Positions 1-5,650 of a DNA stretch of 5,851 bases are shown here, piece by piece. Each line of letters opens with the position of its first letter. The first letter of the stretch is position 1. This DNA is from Thioalkalivibrio sp. (lineage in GTDB: Bacteria > Pseudomonadota > Gammaproteobacteria > Ectothiorhodospirales > Ectothiorhodospiraceae), in the NCBI GenBank assembly GCA_007136145.1, contig SLHN01000146.1, forward strand, positions 1 through 5,851. Reading direction: 5' to 3'. The notes under the pieces are model-generated. The model had not been told where the DNA came from, made no database searches, and worked only from the letters and a program-made list of their open reading frames with translations. A program made the translations under genes and the position numbers.

Positions 1-1
1 C

Positions 2-1405
2 ACCGGGGGAATGCCGAACCCGGCCGGCCTTCTGCCCTTCGCCGGCCTCACGGTCGATGGCTTCGCCAGCGGCTTCTGGGATCCGCAGTCGAGTCCGGGC
101 GAGATCCTCCCCGCGACCCCCGACACCGGTGTACCGGGGTTCATGCTGTTGAACAACATCGCCCAGTGCGGCCTGGACCCCACTTGCACCAGCGATCCCA
201 ACGCCAACGATTTCGTCACCAACCTGATGCCCGTTACAGGTACGGGGTTCACTGACACAGACTGGCAACCAAGGAATCGTACTTCGGCGTTCGAGCACAT
301 GCCGAATGCCTCCTTTGCCACTTTCAACACCTTCGCCGGGGCGGGCTTCACCGGCAACAGTGCTCGCTCGGCCTATGTCGTCGACCGACCCGACGCCGAG
401 GATGCCAATCTAGGTTTCCGCTTCAATACGATGACACGCGGGGGCTTCGGGTATTCGCTGAACTATCTGTATGCCTACGATCCCAATCCGCACATCGACC
501 TGAGCTGGCACGACTCGGTAACCGGCGAAAAGCTGGCCGTGCAACGGGCAGCCAGCATGGACGTGGGCGGTGGCGCGTTTGCACCCGATCTGAGTACTGA
601 CCTCGCCCGGGGTGATATCCAGCGTGATCTCAGCGGACCCAACGCGGGTCAGACCACCTCGGTTCTGTTACGCAACGGAGCTGGCCAGTTTTACGGAGCA
701 GCCGATCCCACTTTCGGAATGATGCCGGGTGCCCACAACACCAACCCGGTGGAGCTCCGGTTCAACGAACGGCAACAGCGGATACATAACATTGGCGGTT
801 CATTCGACTATGCACTGGATACCGCCACGCTCGGGCCGGTGGTGCTGCGGGGAGAATTCCTCTATCAGAAGGATACCCGCCAGCCGGTGATCGACAATGT
901 ACTGTTGGGCATCGGCGACCTTTCCAACGGCCTGCGCATGGAAAAGGCCGACATGTTCAAGTACGTGCTCGGCGCGGACATCACCGTGATGACTAACATG
1001 CTGGTCAGCGGCCAGTTCATCCAGTTCCGCAACCTGGATCACGTGAACGACAGTGCAACCTGCAAGACTCAGAGCGGCATTGCATTCGACTGCTCCCGTT
1101 ACACCGGCAAGTTCGCCACGATGAACCCGACCAACGGGCTGAAGCCGGCACGAAAAAACAAGGAATTCTATTCCCTGTTCTTCTCGAAGCCATTTGGTCC
1201 CAGTCAGCGTGGCCGCTGGAACAACATCACCATCTACGAAGAGGGCGGTGGCTGGTGGAACCGGTTTGATGTCGACTGGTCGTTCACCAGCAATCTGGTC
1301 GGGCTGTTCGAGTGGAACAACTACTGGGGTGATGACGACACCACATTCGGACAGTTCAAGAAATCATCGAATGTCCAGGTCGGTCTTCAGTACTTCTTCT
1401 GGTAG
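2..1405 (+). CDS. DUF1302-like outer-membrane beta-barrel protein, 5'-truncated by the window edge
   Basis: The frame is open to the left edge. The first ATG (position 11) is followed by no signal peptide and has no properly spaced ribosome binding site, so the true start lies upstream. Numbering from that ATG, 464 residues remain. They are rich in alternating hydrophobic/polar stretches that look like amphipathic beta strands (about residues 147-157, 258-269, 277-289, 316-326, 330-342, 385-395 and 403-438). The chain ends in an aromatic strand (452-464) with a terminal Trp, the usual signal for outer-membrane barrel insertion. Two cysteine pairs (C53/C59 and C351/C361) sit in predicted loops and could form disulfides. 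The style of the C-terminal half resembles DUF1302 proteins, which often lie next to RND/MMPL transporters, as here. I infer a role as an outer-membrane channel or receptor serving the downstream pump. Barrel nature is fairly sure; the family name is from memory of the pattern and less sure. Confidence 0.7.
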   Translation, partial: TGGMPNPAGLLPFAGLTVDGFASGFWDPQSSPGEILPATPDTGVPGFMLLNNIAQCGLDPTCTSDPNANDFVTNLMPVTGTGFTDTDWQPRNRTSAFEHMPNASFATFNTFAGAGFTGNSARSAYVVDRPDAEDANLGFRFNTMTRGGFGYSLNYLYAYDPNPHIDLSWHDSVTGEKLAVQRAASMDVGGGAFAPDLSTDLARGDIQRDLSGPNAGQTTSVLLRNGAGQFYGAADPTFGMMPGAHNTNPVELRFNERQQRIHNIGGSFDYALDTATLGPVVLRGEFLYQKDTRQPVIDNVLLGIGDLSNGLRMEKADMFKYVLGADITVMTNMLVSGQFIQFRNLDHVNDSATCKTQSGIAFDCSRYTGKFATMNPTNGLKPARKNKEFYSLFFSKPFGPSQRGRWNNITIYEEGGGWWNRFDVDWSFTSNLVGLFEWNNYWGDDDTTFGQFKKSSNVQVGLQYFFW

Positions 1406-1430
1406 CCCCGCACTGACCGATCGCAACGGA

Positions 1431-1459
1431 GCCGGCGCCGCCTGAACGCGCGCGCCGGC
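1431..1459 (+). other. GC-rich intercistronic stem-loop
   Basis: GCCGGCGC (1431-1438) and GCGCCGGC (1452-1459) form a perfect 8-bp inverted repeat with a 13-nt loop, between the barrel gene and the transporter gene. No T-tract follows, so it is not a standard intrinsic terminator. It could stabilise or process an mRNA spanning both genes, or it may be a chance product of high GC. Confidence 0.3.
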
Positions 1460-1491
1460 CCGCATTGGCAGCGCTTCGCCCTCATCAGCCC

Positions 1492-1496
1492 GGGAG
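1492..1496 (+). promoter_or_regulatory. Ribosome binding site that sets the transporter start
   Basis: GGGAG lies 7 nt before the ATG at 1504. This favours that ATG over the in-frame TTG at 1465, which would add 13 residues, lies just beyond the intercistronic inverted repeat (1431-1459), and has no comparable site in front of it. Confidence 0.7.
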
Positions 1497-1503
1497 TCGA
1501 AAT

Positions 1504-4272
1504 ATGGCGTCTACCCCACGTCCCCTGCCGCCGGTTCACCCATGGGCCGACGCCTACGCGACCTTCGTGATCCGCTTCCGCTGGGTCATCATCTTCCTGC
1601 TGCTCGCCGCAACCGGTGTGCTGGCAACACAAATCTCGAAGGTAGATATCCGCAACGACCCCGACACGCTGCTTCCGCCCACCAATCGGTACGTGGCCAC
1701 CAACGACTATGCCGAACAGAACTTCGGCATGGGCAACCTGATGGTGATCGCGGTACGGGTTAAGGAGGGCGACATCTTCCAACCCTGGTTCATCAACAAG
1801 ATCCAGCAGATCCACCACGAAATGGAAGCGCTTCCCGAGGCGCGCCCCGAGAACTTCATCAACCTCGCCGCCCAGAAGATCAAATACATGGGCGCCGACG
1901 AGTACGGATTGGTATTCCAGCGGCTGATCCCGACCGGCGGCATCAGCACCACGGATCCGGAGCAGGCCGCTGAGGAACTGGCCTTTCTGGAAGAAGGGAT
2001 TCGCACCAATCCGGTGATGGCCCCGATGTTGGTTTCGATGGAACACCGGGATACGGGCGAACTCTGCGCCTACGAGGATTACACCGAGGACTTCTGCAAG
2101 GCCACCGCAGCGTACATCATCGCGGACTACACCGATGGCGTGAAGGAGATGTACCTGCCCTGGGTTCGCGAAGTGCGCGACCTCATGGCCGGGCATGCCG
2201 AGGATGATCGGATCGAGGTCCTGGTTGCCGGGGAACCCTATTTCCTCGCTTACATGCTGCTCGACCTGGTCCAGAAATGGTGGTTGTTCGTCCTGTCTTT
2301 GCTCATTGTCATAGCCGTACTCTGGCTTGAGTTCCGCAACTGGCGGGGGGCCATCTTCCCGCTGCTGGGGGTTTTCGCGACCATTGCGATGACGCTGGGC
2401 CTGATGGGCTACACCGAGTTCAAGCTCACGACGATGATGGTGCTCACACCGATGCTGCTGCTCGCCATCGGCATCGGGCACTCGGTTCAGATCACCCGTC
2501 GTTTCATGCTCGAACAGGCAGGTAGCGGGGATTGCTTCAAGTCGGCTCACATCGCGATCTCTCACACCATCATTCCCGCAACCTTGTCGATTGTCACCGA
2601 CATGGTGGGGTTCGCGACGCTGGCAACGGTGGATATTTCGTTCTTCAAGGCCTACGCCCTGTTCGGCGTGCTCGGCATGTTCACCCTGCTGTTCACCACC
2701 ACGACGCTGATTCCCTTGTTGTTGACCGTATTCCCCCCTTCGCAGGAAAGCTGCCAGAACAAGCACGGCCACCAATGGGAAACGCGTGTCGGTGGCGGCA
2801 TCACCCGCATGCTGCTGGGCCCGGGCAAGTGGCTGCCCATCGGCGTGATCGCGCTGGTCGTGGCGGTATCCGCCTATCACACGCGCTTCTGGGAAGGCAC
2901 CACGGCAGACCCGTTCCCGGGAATCGAGAAAGGCATCAACTACGCACGCGCGGCGTTCAAGGAGAAATCGGAAACCTGGCAGGATCTCGAGCGCCTGAAT
3001 GACATCATGCCGGGAGTGATCTCGGTGAGTATCCCGATCCGTGGTCGCGATCCGCTTTCTCCCCAATGCCTCGACACCTACTTCCCCGATCATCTGTTCG
3101 ACATCGAGGATCCAGCCGAGCGCCAGGCCGCGTGCCGATCCCATGAACAGGAACTCGGTTGCTGGGATCCGGATCCCTGCGGTGCTCAGGGCATCTTCAA
3201 CGACGCCGAGGTTCTGGGCGACATCGAGCGAATGGAGAACTGGATGCGCGACCACCCATTCGTCGGGTTCACGGGTTCCTACGCGCAATACATCCGGCTG
3301 GTGAACATGCTGCTCGCCGCCGAGCCGGGAGACCCACTGGATCTCGCCGATCTCCGGGTGCCGACCGCTGAATACCTTCGGGCCATCGATCCCGACGATG
3401 ACCGGGATCCGGACGCCATCGTCCAGTTGTACAACGGACTACTGGAAACGATGACTTCGGCTGGTGACATGGATTCGTTCGTGTCGCACGACTGGAATGA
3501 AGGGGTCGTGCTGGGTTTCATCAACACCATGCATCCGGTTGAGACCCATCAGGTAACGATGGATATCCAGGAATACATCGAGAAACACAAGAACGATGCG
3601 GGATTCAGCAAAGTGCACTTCGGTCTTCGCTCGGGCCCATGGACCGACCTTTCCGGCGACACCAACGAGCTTTCCGTGGAAGGGCCGGACTACGTTCGAC
3701 CGGGTGTCGGCGGTTTCCTGGGCGCCACGGAGGCGACGCGCGAAGTGGCCATGGCCGAGTGGTTGCGCAGCCCGATGCAGACAGCCCTGGCGATTTTCCT
3801 GATCACTGCCCTGATGTTCCGCTCGTTTGCCCTCGCGGGCATCCTCCTCAGCACCCTGCTGATCACCCTGTTCGCGCAGTATGGGCTTGGGGGCTATTTC
3901 ACCTCGGTACAGAACTGGTCCGGAAACCTGGCTTTTCACTTGATCGTCACGCTCAGCATCGCGATGGGCCTGGGCGTGGACTACGGGATCTACATGATTT
4001 CCCGGTTGAAGGAAGAAATGCTGGCCACGGGACAGAACTGGAGCCAGGCTCTGCGCAACACGCTGGACACGACGGGATCGGCGGTGATTGTGTCGGTCTT
4101 CGTGTTGCTCGGCAGTTTCATCCCGCTGGTCAGCACCGACCTTGCCAATACCTGGGGCCTGGGTATCTACATCGGGGCGGCCTTGATCCTGCATGTCTTT
4201 ACCGCACTGATGCTGTTGCCGCTGTTGATCAAGTGGATCCGACCGAAGTACGTTTTCGGAGAAGCTGCATGA
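1504..4272 (+). CDS. RND-superfamily (MMPL/HAE3-like) inner-membrane transporter
   Basis: This 922-residue protein has the duplicated RND layout. TM1 is at about 22-43, followed by a periplasmic loop of about 214 residues. TM2-TM6 lie at about 258-410, then a cytoplasmic linker and TM7 (443-459). A second periplasmic loop of about 300 residues is followed by TM8-TM12 (about 757-910). The DPDTLLP segment just after TM1 (52-58) and the GLGVDYGIY motif in TM10 (822-830) are typical of the proton-driven MMPL/HAE3 (COG1033) group. D826-Y827 is the expected proton-relay pair; the equivalent TM4 site reads GIGHSVQ, with H326. Loop 1 has two cysteines (188, 198) and loop 2 has four (522, 544, 553, 559), plus an acidic run at 629-638. 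These could give disulfides or cation sites outside the cytoplasm. The gene follows the barrel gene by 98 nt and is probably co-transcribed with it. The role is inferred to be export or envelope trafficking of a lipid or other hydrophobic molecule; the substrate cannot be read. No adaptor (membrane-fusion) protein is visible. Confidence 0.92.
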   Translation: MASTPRPLPPVHPWADAYATFVIRFRWVIIFLLLAATGVLATQISKVDIRNDPDTLLPPTNRYVATNDYAEQNFGMGNLMVIAVRVKEGDIFQPWFINKIQQIHHEMEALPEARPENFINLAAQKIKYMGADEYGLVFQRLIPTGGISTTDPEQAAEELAFLEEGIRTNPVMAPMLVSMEHRDTGELCAYEDYTEDFCKATAAYIIADYTDGVKEMYLPWVREVRDLMAGHAEDDRIEVLVAGEPYFLAYMLLDLVQKWWLFVLSLLIVIAVLWLEFRNWRGAIFPLLGVFATIAMTLGLMGYTEFKLTTMMVLTPMLLLAIGIGHSVQITRRFMLEQAGSGDCFKSAHIAISHTIIPATLSIVTDMVGFATLATVDISFFKAYALFGVLGMFTLLFTTTTLIPLLLTVFPPSQESCQNKHGHQWETRVGGGITRMLLGPGKWLPIGVIALVVAVSAYHTRFWEGTTADPFPGIEKGINYARAAFKEKSETWQDLERLNDIMPGVISVSIPIRGRDPLSPQCLDTYFPDHLFDIEDPAERQAACRSHEQELGCWDPDPCGAQGIFNDAEVLGDIERMENWMRDHPFVGFTGSYAQYIRLVNMLLAAEPGDPLDLADLRVPTAEYLRAIDPDDDRDPDAIVQLYNGLLETMTSAGDMDSFVSHDWNEGVVLGFINTMHPVETHQVTMDIQEYIEKHKNDAGFSKVHFGLRSGPWTDLSGDTNELSVEGPDYVRPGVGGFLGATEATREVAMAEWLRSPMQTALAIFLITALMFRSFALAGILLSTLLITLFAQYGLGGYFTSVQNWSGNLAFHLIVTLSIAMGLGVDYGIYMISRLKEEMLATGQNWSQALRNTLDTTGSAVIVSVFVLLGSFIPLVSTDLANTWGLGIYIGAALILHVFTALMLLPLLIKWIRPKYVFGEAA

Positions 4273-4400
4273 CCGGCTCGGCAGGTCGGAACGGCACCTC
4301 ACGCTTCTGGAACCGCCCTGTCACGGCCCGTCCGGAACAGCAGCGGCGTGGCGCAAAGGGCTTCCTTCCACATGCCAAGGGGCGGTACTCGGTGGGATGA
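4269..4400 (+). CDS. Possible 43-residue basic small protein, translationally coupled to the transporter
   Basis: The ATG overlaps the transporter stop in the classic ATGA arrangement. GGAGAA (4258-4263) sits 5 nt upstream, an excellent Shine-Dalgarno. The product is strongly basic (seven Arg, two Lys, one Glu) with no membrane segment, signal peptide or recognised domain. Its TGA (4398-4400) falls inside the loop of the hairpin at 4373-4421. Against it: the frame is already open well upstream as a GC-driven shadow inside the transporter gene, and the Arg/Gly/Pro-rich composition is what random GC-rich DNA encodes. It may be a short coupled or leader-type ORF, or simply chance. Confidence 0.3.
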   Translation: MTGSAGRNGTSRFWNRPVTARPEQQRRGAKGFLPHAKGRYSVG

Positions 4401-4421
4401 TCAGTCACCGCGCCCCTGGTA
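4373..4421 (+). terminator. Long imperfect hairpin downstream of the transporter (terminator-like, no U-tract)
   Basis: The outer stem pairs 4373-4384 with 4411-4421 (11 bp, one bulged A at 4378, one G-U pair; core GGGGCG/CGCCCC). After a 5-nt bulge (4385-4389), an inner stem CGGTG/CACCG (4390-4394 with 4406-4410) closes an 11-nt loop. That makes 16 pairs in 49 nt. It is the most stable-looking structure I found in the spacer and sits about 100 nt after the transporter stop. The run after it is TACAGGTGG rather than a U-tract, so it may be a Rho-assisted 3' end, an mRNA-stabilising structure or a regulatory element. Confidence 0.45.
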
Positions 4422-4423
4422 CA

Positions 4424-4451
4424 GGTGGAACTCTGGGACGGGTGGAACGCT
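4424..4451 (+). repeat. Pair of 11-bp direct repeats, 17-bp period
   Basis: GGTGGAACTCT (4424-4434) and GGTGGAACGCT (4441-4451) match at 10 of 11 positions. They lie just after the hairpin and upstream of the DUF4399 gene. Two short direct repeats at a fixed spacing ahead of a gene can be a regulator binding site, but two copies are also possible by chance. Confidence 0.35.
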
Positions 4452-4574
4452 CAGAAGGGTCGACGGGGCACTAAATGTCTAGTAACTCGAGGATCCATTG
4501 AAGCCTCGTCGGTCTTCAGATCGCCTGGTTCGCAAGTCAACGCGTGCATCAACATAACGACCAAACGGAATACC

Positions 4575-4580
4575 GGAGGA
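4575..4580 (+). promoter_or_regulatory. Strong ribosome binding site of the DUF4399 gene
   Basis: GGAGGA lies 7 nt before the ATG at 4588. It is close to the ideal anti-16S complement and fixes the start, which also begins a textbook signal peptide. Confidence 0.8.
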
Positions 4581-4587
4581 TGACATC

Positions 4588-5016
4588 ATGAAAAAGCTTT
4601 TCCTGCCACTCGTCGCCGCACTTACGTTCGCATCGCCCCTGCTCGTGGCTGCGGACCGTGTCGCGGCCCCCGAGGGAGCGAAGGTCTACTTCATCTCGCC
4701 CACCGACGGCGAAACGATTCAGGGTCCCGTGACAGTACGGATGGGTCTAAGCGGCATGGGTGTGGCTCCAGCTGGCGTGGAAGTCGACAAGACCGGGCAC
4801 CATCACCTTCTGGTCAACAAGACCATTGAAGAAGTCGATCTCGACGCGTCATTGCCGTTCTCTGACTCCACCCGTCATTTCGGTGGCGGGCAAACTCAGG
4901 CCAGCCTCGACCTGCCTGCCGGCACCCACACGCTCCAACTCCTGTTCATGGATTACCGGCACATCAGCTTCGATCCGCCAGTGGCCTCGGACGTGATCAC
5001 CGTTACGGTGGAATAG
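4588..5016 (+). CDS. DUF4399-family exported protein
   Basis: This 142-residue protein opens with a Sec signal peptide (Lys-Lys start, hydrophobic core about residues 5-20, likely cleavage after VAA at 22). The mature part of about 120 residues carries the DUF4399 signatures: VYFISPTDGE (33-42), a GMGVAPAGV segment (56-64), TGHHHLLV (69-76), HFGGGQT (97-103), and a C-terminal GTHTLQLL...D..H...DPPV block (112-132). Histidines 71-73, 97, 114 and 125 and D122 are the residues I would expect to be conserved. They suggest a metal or ligand site, but the family has no established biochemical function that I know of. Length and architecture look complete. The protein is predicted to be periplasmic or surface-associated. 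It is followed after only 19 nt by the PCu(A)C-like gene, so the two are probably one transcript. Domain assignment is confident; function is unknown. Confidence 0.88.
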   Translation: MKKLFLPLVAALTFASPLLVAADRVAAPEGAKVYFISPTDGETIQGPVTVRMGLSGMGVAPAGVEVDKTGHHHLLVNKTIEEVDLDASLPFSDSTRHFGGGQTQASLDLPAGTHTLQLLFMDYRHISFDPPVASDVITVTVE

Positions 5017-5035
5017 GGAGAATCGACAAACCCGG

Positions 5036-5521
5036 TTGACCAGCGTGGTGCGCCGAGCGATCAGATACGCCGTCTCAGTCGCGTGCCTGTTGGTCTCGGT
5101 CGGGCCAGGGTCGGCACCTGCCCTGGCCCACCACGCGGTAGCCCACGACCTGTTGGTCAGCAAAGCCCCTTGGGTCGTCGTGGACCTGCTGGATTCCACA
5201 ACCGCTAGGGCCTACTTCTCCCTCCACAACCGTTCTCGGCACGAGCACCGGCTGGTTCGTGCAGCTTCCCCCGTTGCCACAACCACCACGTTGAACGCGT
5301 CGCCCAGGGCTAACTCGACCGAATCGCACAACGCCCTAACCACGATTTCGCTACCAGCACGCAGCAACACCGAGTTCACACCCGCAGGCGCGTACATCAA
5401 GCTCAACGGTGTACACCCGGGCCTTGAACCCGGTGACAGGCTCCAGCTAAACCTTTACTTCCAGGACGAAAGCGTCCTCCGGCTGGAAGCAGCGGTCAGG
5501 ACACCAGCGGGATTTTCCTGA
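5036..5521 (+). CDS. PCu(A)C-like periplasmic protein lacking the classical copper ligands
   Basis: The product is 161 residues from a TTG start. A signal peptide is clear: Arg-rich n-region (R6, R7, R10), hydrophobic core about 11-23, likely cleavage at ALA/HH after residue 31. The rest follows the PCu(A)C copper-chaperone layout: PW (45-46), ARAYFSLHN (57-65), RLVRAASPVA (72-81), the ISLPARSNTEF strand (104-114), the AGAYIKLNGV turn (117-126), LEPGDRLQLNLYF (130-142) and a final strand. Family members bind Cu(I) through H-x10-M-x21-H-x-M. Here the same spacing holds N87, H98, Y120 and K122, so the classical site is lost. Other histidines (32, 33, 37, 64, 69, 71) are present. The start is uncertain: the only purine-rich site, GGGAG (5016-5020), is 15 nt from the TTG, and in-frame GTGs at 5045 and 5048 would also keep the signal peptide. 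Family membership is likely; copper delivery to cytochrome oxidase is doubtful. Confidence 0.78.
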   Translation: MTSVVRRAIRYAVSVACLLVSVGPGSAPALAHHAVAHDLLVSKAPWVVVDLLDSTTARAYFSLHNRSRHEHRLVRAASPVATTTTLNASPRANSTESHNALTTISLPARSNTEFTPAGAYIKLNGVHPGLEPGDRLQLNLYFQDESVLRLEAAVRTPAGFS

Positions 5522-5598
5522 TTCTGACCCGCCGCACCATCTAGGACCAACGCGCGCTTGCCCCCTTCGAAACAAATCATTCCCCCGTTTCTCCACCC

Positions 5599-5627
5599 GA
5601 AAGCCTATTTGCAATTCTGGCTCTTTC
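5599..5627. other. Weak stem-loop between convergent genes
   Basis: GAAAG (5599-5603) pairs with CTTTC (5623-5627). CC (5604-5605) and GG (5619-5620) can extend the stem across a 2-nt bulge around an AT-rich loop. It lies between the PCu(A)C-like stop and the end of the minus-strand ORF, where a bidirectional terminator would be expected. The stem is short and there is no clean T-run, so this is tentative. The rest of 5522-5650 shows nothing I can name. Confidence 0.2.
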
Positions 5628-5650
5628 TACACTTTCTCCCTGTCAATCGG

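Larger units (their letters stand above)
4401..4587. other. Spacer upstream of the DUF4399 gene
   Basis: Apart from the 3' half of the hairpin, the direct repeats and the ribosome binding site described separately, I see no gene here. It probably contains the promoter for the DUF4399/PCu(A)C-like pair, but no pair of -35/-10 boxes with good match and spacing stands out. A weak CGAGG...CCTCG inverted repeat lies at 4488-4508. Confidence 0.4.

Noticed and set aside
11..13. ATG at 11 as the true start of the barrel gene
   Set aside because: No signal peptide follows, the purine run is directly adjacent rather than properly spaced, and the frame is open to the left edge, so the gene is truncated.
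1465..1503. TTG at 1465 as transporter start (13 extra residues)
   Set aside because: The ATG at 1504 has GGGAG at 7-nt spacing, while the TTG lies right after the inverted repeat with no comparable site.
3164..3177. 14-bp perfect palindrome GGGATCCGGATCCC
   Set aside because: It lies inside the transporter coding sequence and is explained by consecutive Asp-Pro codons.
1387..3288. 633-codon open frame on the minus strand
   Set aside because: It lies antisense to the transporter, which has clear RND motifs. Its product is rich in His, Arg, Gln and Glu with no domain pattern, as expected from the reverse of a high-GC coding frame.
3639..4268. Open frame in another + frame within the transporter gene
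   Set aside because: This is a shadow frame with Arg/His/Pro-rich product. Only its tail after the ATG at 4269 has start signals worth listing.
3439..4302. 287-codon open frame on the minus strand
   Set aside because: It is antisense to the transporter C-terminal half and has the low-complexity His/Gln/Arg composition of a shadow frame; no ribosome binding site or motif was seen.
4849..5406. Minus-strand open frames opposite the DUF4399 and PCu(A)C-like genes
   Set aside because: Composition and lack of start signals mark them as antisense shadows of recognised genes.
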